From: Bifidobacterium animalis subsp. animalis ATCC 25527
GTDB taxonomy: Bacteria > Actinomycetota > Actinomycetes > Actinomycetales > Bifidobacteriaceae
Reading direction: 5' to 3'
DNA: 64,000 nt
Assembly (NCBI RefSeq): GCF_000260715.1
Contig: NC_017834.1
Span: forward strand, 806,001 to 870,000
Position numbers and translations under genes: made by a program. This document shows positions 8,490-16,472 of this stretch, one piece after another. The notes beneath the pieces are model-generated. The model saw only the letters and a program-made list of their open reading frames with translations. It did not search any database and had not been told where the DNA came from. Numbering within the stretch: the stretch's first letter is position 1; each line of letters begins with the position of its first letter.

Positions 8490-9230
8490 ATGGCGAAATC
8501 CATGCCGATCACCATCACCAGAACCGACCTGCCACCGTTCGCATTGCGCATGCGTCAGGCCGCCGATCCTGTATGGGAAGAGGGCTACAGGCAGCCGTTC
8601 ATACAGGAACTCGGCGCTGGAACCCTTGACCGTTCGAAGTTCGCGTTCTACCTGATGCAGGACGAGCTCTACCTTGGCGCCTATGCAAAGGTGCATGCGC
8701 TCGCCGTGACGAAGACCGACGACCGCGAGGTGATGGCATGGATGGCGGGTGTGCAGGACGCGATCCTGCATGTGGAGACCTCACTGCATCGCGACTATCT
8801 GGCATCATTCGGCCTGACCGAGGAGAAGGTGCTGCACGGCCAGCAGTCCGCATTCGCGCGCGCCTACACGACGAACATGCTCACCACCGCGTATTCGGGC
8901 GATCTGCTCGACATCCTGGTGTCCGTGCTGCCCTGCGCGTGGGTGTACGCCGACTATGGCGAGCGGCTGGCACGTGATTTTGCGCAGGGACTCGAGCACA
9001 ATCCATACCGGCAGTGGATCGACATGTACAAGACCGACGAGTTCTGGCAGAGCTCCGTATGGCTGCTCGCACAGATCGAACGCCGCGTTGCCGACGTGGG
9101 CGAGGAGCGCCGGCGTGGACTGGTGGATTCGTTCGTGCGTGGTGTCGAATACGAGTACATGTTCTGGGCGAGCGCCTATGACCGCCAGATGACTTGGAAA
9201 CCGCAGTGGGAGGGCCTCACGTCGCGCTGA
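8490..9230 (+). CDS. tenA: TenA-family thiaminase II / aminopyrimidine aminohydrolase
   Basis: A 246-residue all-helical TenA/THI-4 protein. Family members hydrolyse aminomethyl-pyrimidines, salvaging degraded thiamine to HMP, or cleave thiamine. Family segments seen are FIQELGAGTLDRSKFAFYLMQD near the N-terminus and LVSVLPCAWVYADYGERL, which carries the active-site cysteine, about residues 150-168. Near the C-terminus, VEYEYMFWASAY holds the catalytic Glu region. The start at 8490 is fixed by the riboswitch: the longer frame begins before the aptamer and would translate through it. Thiamine control by the TPP riboswitch supports the assignment. The neighbouring genes are not thiamine genes. 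Confidence 0.92.
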   Translation: MAKSMPITITRTDLPPFALRMRQAADPVWEEGYRQPFIQELGAGTLDRSKFAFYLMQDELYLGAYAKVHALAVTKTDDREVMAWMAGVQDAILHVETSLHRDYLASFGLTEEKVLHGQQSAFARAYTTNMLTTAYSGDLLDILVSVLPCAWVYADYGERLARDFAQGLEHNPYRQWIDMYKTDEFWQSSVWLLAQIERRVADVGEERRRGLVDSFVRGVEYEYMFWASAYDRQMTWKPQWEGLTSR

Positions 9231-9292
9231 TCCGGTATCGGTGTGCAGATTCGCGGATGCTCCGCGCCTCGCCGCACGCGACTGATGTGCCA

Positions 9293-9330
9293 ATGAAAAC
9301 GCCCGGCTCATGTGGGCCGGGCGTTTTCAT
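9293..9330. terminator. Bidirectional terminator hairpin
   Basis: The arms ATGAAAACGCCCGG (9293-9306) and CCGGGCGTTTTCAT (9317-9330) are complementary. A GC core is flanked by AAAA/TTTT, which gives a U-run on both strands. It lies between the convergent tenA and yhbY-like genes. Confidence 0.88.
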
Positions 9331-9352
9331 CCGTAAAGGCTTTGCATTCGTT

Positions 9353-9658
9353 CTATTCGCGCACAAGCTGGATGTGCTCGATGTCGTCGCGATGTGAACG
9401 ACGGTAGAGCACGGCACGGTTGCCGATCACCTGAACGACCTCGGCCCCCATGCGATCCGCAAGCCCCTGTGCGGCCTCCTTGGCGTCGATGCCCGAACCG
9501 TCGAGCACCTGCACTTTGATGAGCTCGCGTTTCTCGATCGTCTCGTCCGCCTGCTTGATCACGTTGCCGCTCAGATCGCCTTTGCCGATCTGCACGAGCG
9601 GCTTGAGCTGGTTCGCCATCGCGCGCAGCTGCCTGATCTGCTTCTTCGTCAATGCCAT
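9353..9658 (-). CDS. YhbY/CRM-domain RNA-binding protein
   Basis: A 101-residue stand-alone CRM domain, the usual length for bacterial YhbY. The N-terminus MALTKKQIRQLRAMANQLKP and the loop VQIGKGDLS, matching the family GKxG motif, are diagnostic. The conserved C-terminal segment VQVIGNRAVLYRRS follows. Family members associate with pre-50S ribosomal particles, so a role in ribosome assembly is likely. The gene is monocistronic, with a long hairpin upstream (9785-9900) and a terminator downstream. Confidence 0.92.
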   Translation of the reverse strand: MALTKKQIRQLRAMANQLKPLVQIGKGDLSGNVIKQADETIEKRELIKVQVLDGSGIDAKEAAQGLADRMGAEVVQVIGNRAVLYRRSHRDDIEHIQLVRE

Positions 9659-9784
9659 ATTCTTGTTCCTACCTTTGGAAACCCAGTTGTCTTACAGATT
9701 CCGTGCGTAACAGTCCGCTCCATCGTACCGGAGCGCTGGGTCAATGCGTGCCGACCGCAATGGCGGTTTGAATGCGACGAGGGA

Positions 9785-9900
9785 TGTACGGCATGGCTGC
9801 CGGTTGGTCGCATCCGGAAGGGTATCGTCACTGAATCGCAAGCGCCCTTTTACGTTCCTCAACCCTTCCGGATGCGACCAACCGGCAGCCATGCCGTGCA
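9785..9900. repeat. Large inverted repeat: 39-bp arms, one mismatch, 38-nt loop
   Basis: Bases 9785-9823 are the reverse complement of 9862-9900 apart from position 9787. The 38-nt interior (9824-9861) is not self-complementary in any obvious way. It follows the 3' end of the aldo/keto reductase gene on the minus strand and precedes the yhbY-like gene, so it can act as a terminator, but both arms and loop are larger than an ordinary one. Confidence 0.8.
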
Positions 9901-9915
9901 GCCAATCAGTGGCGA

Positions 9916-10752
9916 TCAGAAGTCGACGTGGTGGGGATCCGCACCCTGACGTTCGCCGGTGTCCATCGCGTTGATCCGGGCCATGTCGTTCTCGCCCAGT
10001 TCGAAGTCGAATACGTGGATGTTCTGCACGATGCGGGTTTCGTGTACCGACTTCGGCAGTGGAATCACCTCACGCTGCATGTGCCAGCGAATCATCACCT
10101 GGGCAGGGGACTTGCCGTACTTGTCGCCGATGTCGCGCAGCGTCTCGTTTTCGAACAAATCACTGCCCCGACCTCCCATCGGATGCCATGCCTCGACTGC
10201 GATGCCCTTGCCGTGGCAGAAGTTGATGAGATCCTGATTGGCGAAGAGCGGATTGGACTCGATCTGGTTGACGGCAGGCTTGATCTCGGCGAGGTCCAGC
10301 AGCTCTTCGAGTTGGTCCTGCTCGAAGTTGCATACGCCGATGGCCTTGACGCGGCCGTCACGGTAGAGCGTCTCCAGCTCCTTCCATGCCTGCTGCCAGC
10401 CTTCGACCGGCCAGTGCAACAGGTAGAGGTCGAGATAATCGAGACCGAGGAGCTTGAGGCTCTTGTCGAAGGCCTCCTTCGTCTTGCCGGCGCGAATGTC
10501 GTCGTTCCACACCTTCGTGGTCACGAAGATCTGGTCGCGCGGCACGTCGGACGAGGCGATGGCCTCTCCCACAGACTTCTCGTTCTTGTAGAACGCCGCC
10601 GTGTCGATGAGGCGGTAGTTGTTGGCCAGCGCGGCCTTGACGGCGTTCACCGTCTCGGGGCCCTCTTCGGCGCGCCATACGCCGAAGCCGATTTCGGGCA
10701 TGAGCACCTCGTTGTTCAGTGCGATGGTATGTTCGCCATCCTGCAATGCCAT
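9916..10752 (-). CDS. Aldo/keto reductase (2,5-diketo-D-gluconate reductase-like)
   Basis: A 278-residue NADPH-dependent (beta/alpha)8 oxidoreductase of the AKR5-like group. The catalytic tetrad is complete: D50 and Y55 in RLIDTAAFYKNE, K80 in FVTTKVWND and H113 in LYLLHWP. The substrate-binding QIESNPLF segment and the C-terminal cofactor motif IPLPKSVHETRI are present. The length is standard for the family. The physiological carbonyl substrate is not clear from sequence. It stands alone between two hairpins, with its own leader region upstream. Confidence 0.92.
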   Translation of the reverse strand: MALQDGEHTIALNNEVLMPEIGFGVWRAEEGPETVNAVKAALANNYRLIDTAAFYKNEKSVGEAIASSDVPRDQIFVTTKVWNDDIRAGKTKEAFDKSLKLLGLDYLDLYLLHWPVEGWQQAWKELETLYRDGRVKAIGVCNFEQDQLEELLDLAEIKPAVNQIESNPLFANQDLINFCHGKGIAVEAWHPMGGRGSDLFENETLRDIGDKYGKSPAQVMIRWHMQREVIPLPKSVHETRIVQNIHVFDFELGENDMARINAMDTGERQGADPHHVDF

Positions 10753-11112
10753 GACTTCCTCGTTTCTGTAGTTGCGGTGGGCATATTCTTCTGCGTTTCA
10801 TCTTAATGGCCCTGAACAACGGACATGCAGCATCGTGCTCTGTGAGAACAAGGCGGCAGTGGAGAGGAGTGCGGAAATAAAAAACCACCCGCCATGCGGC
10901 GGGTGGTCACGACTCATGTGCGTCGCCTACGGCATTGGGTCCTTGTGGGACGAACCGTGCGTCATACATTCGACGTGGGTGGAACGGCGCTCAATGCCAT
11001 TCGCGTCAACCTCATTCGTCGGCGCCGCCGTGCGCGGTGATTGTGTCATCGTACATGACGGGTGTCGTTGTGAATATTTTGCATGAGTATTCGCTTTGAG
11101 CGCAACTGCAAT
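10753..11112. other. Intergenic region between aldo/keto reductase and ECF operon
   Basis: These 360 bases hold the leader of the minus-strand aldo/keto reductase gene and the terminator at 10884-10907. Beyond these I see no coding sequence, riboswitch or RNA gene; the roughly 200 bases between the terminator and the end of the ECF gene are without recognisable content. Confidence 0.5.
10877..10907 (-). terminator. Rho-independent terminator of the riboflavin ECF operon
   Basis: A 10-bp stem (10884-10893 with 10898-10907), loop ATGC, is followed in the minus direction by a run of T residues (the plus strand reads ATAAAAAA). This is a classic intrinsic terminator for leftward transcription arriving from the ECF genes. 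Confidence 0.9.
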
Positions 11113-13410
11113 TCATATTGTGAACACATTCATGGCGATTATGGCCGCCAACGTCGCCACGGTGAACGCTATGAGCACGATGTCACGGCCACGTATGCGC
11201 ATGACATGCCAGATGGAGCGGGGACGCCCCTCTTCAAAGGAGCGAGCCTGCAGAGCCAACGACAGGTTGTTGGCATGGCGTATGGCGCCGGCGAACACCG
11301 GTATGATGGTCGCGCACATTGCGTTGACCCGTTGTGGCAGGGATCCCGATTCTATGGAACCGCCACGAATCGCCTGCGCATCTCGAATGGAGAGTGCCTC
11401 TTGGGTCAACGTGGGCACGAACCGCAGGGCCAATGACAGTACTAGTGCCGTCTCCTGCGTATGCCAATGCAGCCGACGCAGCGGTGAGAGCAACGAAGAG
11501 AACGCCGCCGTCAGACGGGTGGGGGTCGTGGTCTCAAGCAACAGGGCACCCAATATCAGCACGATGGCAAAGCGCACCGTGTAGATGATGGCGACGGACA
11601 CGCCGCCGGTCGTGATCGGCAGCGGACCGATTCTTACCAGCACATCACCGGTATGAACGACACCGATGTTGAGGGCACCCATGACCGTGAATAGGGCGAG
11701 GAAGCCACGCACCGAATGCAATAGTCCGGTGAAGCCGACACGACTGGCGGCCCAGAGAGCGGCCGTCAGCAGCACACCCACGGCCAACTGGGCCCAGGTG
11801 TTCATGGCGAAGGCCGCACACATCACCGTGAGGAGGCATACGATCTTCACGCGTGGGTCGAGGCCGGACACCCAGGAGTAACCCGTGTCGGTGGGGGAGA
11901 GTGCCTCACGCTGGATCTCACCGCCGCTATCTGCGTGATCCAGTGCCTGTTGATCATTGCCGAACAGGATAACCTGATCGGCCAAACGGTCCACCTGATC
12001 GGGGTCATGGCAAATGAGGATGATGGTGACCCCCCTGTCGCGAAGGGTCTGCATCAGATGCTCGATGCGTCTGCTCGCCGAGGTATCGAGCCCTGCACAT
12101 GGTTCATCCAACACCAGCACTGACGGATCGCAGGCGATGATTCCGGCGATGGCGACCAGCCTCTGCTGGCCGCCTGACAGTTCGAACGGATTCCTGTCGT
12201 GCAGGTCAGACACGCCGGCGAGCTCCAAAGCCCAATCGACGCGTTCACGCACCTGTGCCGCATCCAAACCCTGGTTGGTTGGACCGAACGCCACATCGTC
12301 GGCCACCGTTCCGGCGAATAGCTGGCGTTCGGGGTGCTGCATCACAAATCCGAGCACTCGACGCAAGCGTCTGCGCTCGCGTCGTCTCGCTCGCGTCACC
12401 TCGATGCCCTCCACCACGATTCGGCCGTCGCGCGGTTTGTCGAGCGCACACAGCAGGCGTGCGAATGTGGTCTTCCCGGATCCGTTCGGGCCCATGATGG
12501 CCGTCAGGCATCCTCGTGGAATCCGTAGATTCATATGGTTAAGCACGTCCGCCGATTCCCGCTCGTAGCGGAACGACACGTTATCGAACTCCACGGCGGT
12601 TAGGGCGGCCCCAATTATGGCGGCATGCTCGGTGTTGACATGTCGGGCCAACGCGTCGAGCTGGGCGAACGTGGTCACACTGGGGCAATGTTGGTCGTAT
12701 TGCGGCGTGTGCCGTGCGCAATCCTCACTGGTGATCCTGCCGTGCTCGATATGCACGATGCGATCGGCATGCCGCAGTTCCTCGGGCAGGTGCGAGACGA
12801 TCAGCAAGGTCGTTCCCGATGCCTGGATGCGGTCGAGCAACGCCAGCACCTCGGCGCGCGCCTGCGGGTCGAGCATGGCGGTGGGTTCATCGAGCACAAG
12901 CAGACGGCTGCGCATGGCGAGCATACCGGCGATGGCGATGCGTTGTTGCTCACCGCCGCTCATATGCGTGGGGTCGGCCCCCCATGCCGCGAGCATATCG
13001 ACGCAGGCAAGTGAATCATGCACCCTCGCTCCGATCATATCGGAGGGCACATCGAGGTTCTCCGGGCCGAATGCCACATCGTCGGCGGTCACCGTTGTGA
13101 CGATCTGATCCTCGGGATTCTGGAATACCGCGCCGATGCCACGCCGTGCACATGCATACGCATCGGCGTCGGCACCACCTTCGTCGGTGAACACCGTGTG
13201 CCCCATGAGCGTCACGGAACCCGTGTCGGGCGCGCTGAGTCCGGCCATCACACGTAACAATGTGGATTTCCCCGACCCGTTCGCACCGACGATGCACACG
13301 CGCTCGCCGGCACGAATGCCAAGGTTCACATCGTCGAGTGCCCATGTCGCGCCGCCGTCATAGGAGAATCCGACATGCCGAAGTTCGATCTGGAATCCCG
13401 TGTCGCTCAT
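11113..13410 (-). CDS. Single-chain ECF transporter energizing protein: two ABC ATPase domains fused to the T component
   Basis: A 765-residue fusion. ATPase domain 1 has Walker A GANGSGKST at residues 42-50, signature MSGGEQQR and Walker B LLVLDEP. ATPase domain 2 has Walker A GPNGSGKTT near residue 304, signature LSGGQQR and VLVLDEP. From about residue 510 comes an EcfT membrane domain with the two Ala-Arg-Gly-type coupling helices (RDAQAIRGG and LQARSFEEG). It would power the S component encoded just upstream. The ATG at 13410 overlaps that gene's TGA by four bases (ATGA), implying translational coupling. A longer open frame to 14022 is only the shadow of the S-component gene. Separate A, A' and T subunits are usual; a three-way fusion is less common. 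Confidence 0.93.
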   Translation of the reverse strand: MSDTGFQIELRHVGFSYDGGATWALDDVNLGIRAGERVCIVGANGSGKSTLLRVMAGLSAPDTGSVTLMGHTVFTDEGGADADAYACARRGIGAVFQNPEDQIVTTVTADDVAFGPENLDVPSDMIGARVHDSLACVDMLAAWGADPTHMSGGEQQRIAIAGMLAMRSRLLVLDEPTAMLDPQARAEVLALLDRIQASGTTLLIVSHLPEELRHADRIVHIEHGRITSEDCARHTPQYDQHCPSVTTFAQLDALARHVNTEHAAIIGAALTAVEFDNVSFRYERESADVLNHMNLRIPRGCLTAIMGPNGSGKTTFARLLCALDKPRDGRIVVEGIEVTRARRRERRRLRRVLGFVMQHPERQLFAGTVADDVAFGPTNQGLDAAQVRERVDWALELAGVSDLHDRNPFELSGGQQRLVAIAGIIACDPSVLVLDEPCAGLDTSASRRIEHLMQTLRDRGVTIILICHDPDQVDRLADQVILFGNDQQALDHADSGGEIQREALSPTDTGYSWVSGLDPRVKIVCLLTVMCAAFAMNTWAQLAVGVLLTAALWAASRVGFTGLLHSVRGFLALFTVMGALNIGVVHTGDVLVRIGPLPITTGGVSVAIIYTVRFAIVLILGALLLETTTPTRLTAAFSSLLSPLRRLHWHTQETALVLSLALRFVPTLTQEALSIRDAQAIRGGSIESGSLPQRVNAMCATIIPVFAGAIRHANNLSLALQARSFEEGRPRSIWHVMRIRGRDIVLIAFTVATLAAIIAMNVFTI

Positions 13411-14003
13411 CGGGTGAGCAGCTTGCAGACTGGGCGGTAGCACAGGAAGCTCACGACGCCGTTGATTACGAATTTGAGCAGATTGAACGGCAGCAGAATC
13501 GGCACGATCATCGAGGCGACTTGCTGCATGCTCATATGCGCGTAGAGCGGGGTGATGAACAGATTGCCCACGATGGCCGCCACGAGTGCAACAGCGGCGC
13601 CGAAGAGAATGCCGGTGAGCGCACCTGCGCGTGTGGGGCGCTTGCGGTAGATGAAGGCGACCGGCAGCGAATATCCGAGCGCCACGAGAATCGCCATCAC
13701 TGCGCCCAGCGGGTTGACGAACAGATGAGGCACGAACCCGAGCACGCTGACGATGACCGCACCCGAGGGGCCGAATGCGAAGCCTGCGAGAATGCAGACG
13801 ATGCCCGATGGGTCGTATTTGAGCCAAGGTGCGGCGGGCATCAACGGGATCTCGATGAAACTGACCGCCATGGCGAGCGCGACGAACAGCGCATACATGG
13901 CGATGCGCTGCGTGGACCAACGTCCACGGTCTGCCGTCCCAGTGGAGTGACTGCTGGAGACTTGGTTGGTTGAAGTCGAATCTGGGTGTGAAAAAACACT
14001 CAT
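13407..14003 (-). CDS. ribU: Riboflavin ECF transporter substrate-binding S component (RibU-like)
   Basis: A 198-residue protein with about six membrane helices after a polar N-terminus of 30 residues. The segments FVALAMAVSFIEIPLMP, DPSGIVCILAGFAFGP and GNLFITPLYA match RibU-type S components, including the riboflavin-binding loop region after helix 1. The FMN riboswitch directly upstream makes riboflavin the likely substrate. The gene is the first of a two-gene operon with the fused A-A'-T protein, overlapping it by four bases. The ATG at 14003 is used because the riboswitch ends at about 14016; the ribosome-binding site is weak (GAGCTC). Confidence 0.93.
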   Translation of the reverse strand: MSVFSHPDSTSTNQVSSSHSTGTADRGRWSTQRIAMYALFVALAMAVSFIEIPLMPAAPWLKYDPSGIVCILAGFAFGPSGAVIVSVLGFVPHLFVNPLGAVMAILVALGYSLPVAFIYRKRPTRAGALTGILFGAAVALVAAIVGNLFITPLYAHMSMQQVASMIVPILLPFNLLKFVINGVVSFLCYRPVCKLLTR

Positions 14004-14015
14004 GTGAGCTCATTT

Positions 14016-14143
14016 CTTTCATCCGGACTGTAACCGTTGGCCCTGGACTCGCACCAGATCCACCGCTTGCGCGGGTTGCGGGCTCCGCATGCGGGCAGGG
14101 CCCGTTGCGCTACCGCCAGTAAGGAGTTTCACCTTCCCTGAAA
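14016..14143 (-). promoter_or_regulatory. FMN riboswitch (RFN element)
   Basis: Read on the minus strand, the conserved RFN blocks occur in order. AGGGAAGGTGAAAC and the TACTGGCGGT block (from 14140 down) come first, then a GGGCC-rich stem, then GATCTGGTGCGAGTCCAG. The 3' consensus CAGTCCGGATGAAAG lies at 14030-14016. The ribU start codon is only 13 bases further, and no terminator hairpin lies between, so translational control by FMN is likely. Confidence 0.92.
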
Positions 14144-14432
14144 TTGCACTACCCATGTATAGTCCACCGCACGGATTTGCCGAACCGTTATCCACAATAT
14201 GGGCGATATCGGATGGGGCGCGGCCCGTATCGGCCGCCTATTTGTTAATGCGATGTATTAATAATGAATCGCCGGAACGGCAAACGATTGCTTTCCGATG
14301 CCTACCAATTGTGTACCGTATAAGGAAAATCAAGCTATCCAGCGTTTTCATGTCCGACAAATACGCCACAATATGGGGTATGGGGCATGCAACGAGTGCA
14401 CGCCTCGGATTCGAACGGCAAGGGAGATTGCA

Positions 14433-15203
14433 ATGATTGACACTGCACAAGCATTCGGCGTTGACATCGGTGGCTCGGGCATCAAGGCCGCCCCGGTGAA
14501 TCTGGAGAAGGGCGAATTCGCCGAACCCCGCCTGAAGATCCTCACCCCCGAGCACTCCACTCCCAAGGCCGTGGGAGATATCGTGCGCCAGCAGCTCGAG
14601 CATTTCGAAGTGCCCGAGGACGTGCCGGTGGGCATTGCGTTCCCGGCTCCGATCAAGCCGGGCAAGAAGCTCGACTTCATGGCGAACCTCGATCAGTCGT
14701 GGATTGGTGTGGACGTGACCGAGGTGTTCTCGGAGGCATGCGGTCGCCCGGTCACCGTGGTCAACGACGCGGACGCGGCCGGTCTGGCGGAACAGGCGTT
14801 CGGTGCGGCGGCAGGCCAGGAGGGGCTTGTCATCGCCACCACCCTCGGCACCGGTATCGGCACCGCTCTGATCTACGATGGCGTGCTCATCCCCAACACC
14901 GAGCTCGGCCACATCCAACTGCCGAAGGGCAAGGGCGATGCGGAGAAGTATGCGGCATCTTCGGTCCGTGAAAAGCTCGACATGGGCTATAAGAAGTGGG
15001 CCAAGCGCCTCACCAAGTACTACGGTCTCATGGAGCTGTACTTCAGCCCCGAGTTGTTCGTGGTCGGCGGTGGTGTGAGCCGCGTCTCCGAGAAGTTCCT
15101 GCCGTACATCGACATCAAAACCCCGATCGTCGCCGCCAAGCTGCATAACGAGGCGGGCATCGTGGGTGCCGCCTACTACGCCAGCCAGCAGTCGGCCAAG
15201 TAA
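14433..15203 (+). CDS. ppgK: Polyphosphate glucokinase (ROK family)
   Basis: A 256-residue ROK-fold kinase that phosphorylates glucose using polyphosphate or ATP, giving glucose-6-phosphate in the cytosol. The phosphate loop GVDIGGSGIK begins at residue 9. The catalytic-Asp region VNDADAAGLAEQAFG, the second phosphate motif TTLGTGIGTAL and the glucose-binding TELGHIQL are all present. The CxCGxxG zinc motif of ROK repressors is absent, as in other polyphosphate glucokinases. The ATG at 14433 follows AGGGAG at good spacing; the extra 45 upstream codons in frame cross the intergenic region. The length is normal for actinobacterial PpgK. A perfect hairpin follows at 15230. Confidence 0.93.
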   Translation: MIDTAQAFGVDIGGSGIKAAPVNLEKGEFAEPRLKILTPEHSTPKAVGDIVRQQLEHFEVPEDVPVGIAFPAPIKPGKKLDFMANLDQSWIGVDVTEVFSEACGRPVTVVNDADAAGLAEQAFGAAAGQEGLVIATTLGTGIGTALIYDGVLIPNTELGHIQLPKGKGDAEKYAASSVREKLDMGYKKWAKRLTKYYGLMELYFSPELFVVGGGVSRVSEKFLPYIDIKTPIVAAKLHNEAGIVGAAYYASQQSAK

Positions 15204-15229
15204 GTAGGTCGCATTACATTCATGCAAGG

Positions 15230-15263
15230 TTGGAGGCGCCATGGGATCCCATGGCGCCTCCAA
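15230..15263 (+). terminator. 34-bp perfect palindrome after ppgK
   Basis: Bases 15230-15246 pair exactly with 15247-15263 (17-bp arms, no spacer, BamHI-like centre GGATCC). It lies 27 bases after the ppgK stop and 46 bases before the next same-strand gene. It probably ends the ppgK transcript, though only a weak T-stretch follows. Confidence 0.7.
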
Positions 15264-15308
15264 TCGTATTCGCCCTGATATGGACGACGATGGGAGTAGT
15301 ATTATGTC

Positions 15309-16472
15309 GTGCGTTTTTCCAGCAGAATCGATGTGAGCCAGCCGAATCCAATCGCCGCGTGCGAAGCAGAGGCCAAGGCTCGTGGGGTGGACCTCGACAA
15401 ACTCAATGACTCGAATCCCACGGCGCACGGCCTCGCGCCGCAATTGCTCCCGCAGGTGTATCGGGCACAGCCACGTGGCCAGATGGAGGCACGGCGTCGC
15501 CTTGCCGAGGCAATAGGATGCCCGGATCCGGAGCGACTGTATTTGCTCAGTTCCACATCGCAGGCCTATGCATGGCTCATGATGTTGCTATGCAATCCGG
15601 GGGAGACGGTGCTCGCGCCGAAACCGGGATACCCGCTCATCGAGTCGATCGCACGTCTCTGCGGCGCGAAGACGGTGGAATACCAATTGCAATTCGACGG
15701 TTCCTGGTACATGGACATCCCGGCATTGCGGGCCATGCTGGAGCGCGACAGGCAAGAGGCGCGACACATCCGTGCGCTTATTGTGATCAATCCGAACAAT
15801 CCGACCGGCCAATACGTCAAAGCCGGCGAACGGGAGCATCTCATCGAACTGTGCCGCGAGTTCGACATCGCACTCATTGCGGACGAGGTGTTCTTCGACT
15901 ATGCGCTGGAGCCATTCGAGGGCAACAGAAGATTCGCTGGCGAGCGCGGTGCGCTCACGTTCGCGCTCGACGGTTTCTCGAAGCGTCTCGCCGCGCCGCA
16001 CGCCAAGGTGGGTTGGATCGAGATCAGCGGTCCCGACGACGATGTTCGGGAGGCGATGCGCCGGCTCGACGTGATCGCCGATGACTTCCTGCCGATGAGC
16101 GAACTCATTGCCGAACGCATGGATGACATGATCGCTAAACTCGACAGTCAACATAACCGCGTGCAGGAGCGCATCACACGGAATCTGGAATCGTTGCACC
16201 GGCTGCTCGATGCGGACGATCTCGGTGTGGTGAGCGTGCTCCGCGCCGAAGGAGGATGGAACGTGCTGCTGCGCTTCCCTTCATTCATCGACGAGAACGA
16301 GCTGGTGACGACGATGATTCGCGACAATGCCACGTCCGGCCAGCCCGGCTACTTCTTCGACATGGAAGCCAATGGGTATTTGGCGATATCACTGCTGCCG
16401 GAACCGGACCGGTTCGACGCGCATGTGCGTCTGGTGCTCAGTGCCGTGCGTCACTGTGTCGAGGAGATCTGA
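15309..16472 (+). CDS. PLP-dependent aminotransferase class I/II
   Basis: A 387-residue fold-type I aminotransferase. The PLP-binding lysine is K225 in DGFSKRLAAPHAKVGW. Other marks are the substrate/cofactor loops LLSSTSQAYAW and VINPNNPTGQ (the conserved Asn-Pro turn) and IADEVFFDY, where the Asp contacts the pyridine nitrogen. The start is GTG at 15309 with GGGAG about a dozen bases upstream. The amino-donor specificity is not evident. The 3' end overlaps the convergently transcribed ABC ATPase gene by 22 bases, so there is no room for a terminator between them. Confidence 0.88.
   Translation: MRFSSRIDVSQPNPIAACEAEAKARGVDLDKLNDSNPTAHGLAPQLLPQVYRAQPRGQMEARRRLAEAIGCPDPERLYLLSSTSQAYAWLMMLLCNPGETVLAPKPGYPLIESIARLCGAKTVEYQLQFDGSWYMDIPALRAMLERDRQEARHIRALIVINPNNPTGQYVKAGEREHLIELCREFDIALIADEVFFDYALEPFEGNRRFAGERGALTFALDGFSKRLAAPHAKVGWIEISGPDDDVREAMRRLDVIADDFLPMSELIAERMDDMIAKLDSQHNRVQERITRNLESLHRLLDADDLGVVSVLRAEGGWNVLLRFPSFIDENELVTTMIRDNATSGQPGYFFDMEANGYLAISLLPEPDRFDAHVRLVLSAVRHCVEEI

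Noticed and set aside
13411..14022. Extension of the fused ECF protein to 969 residues, starting at 14022
   Set aside because: The extra 204 residues are the out-of-frame shadow of ribU, are Arg/His-rich and have no domain; the ATGA overlap at 13407-13410 gives the natural start.
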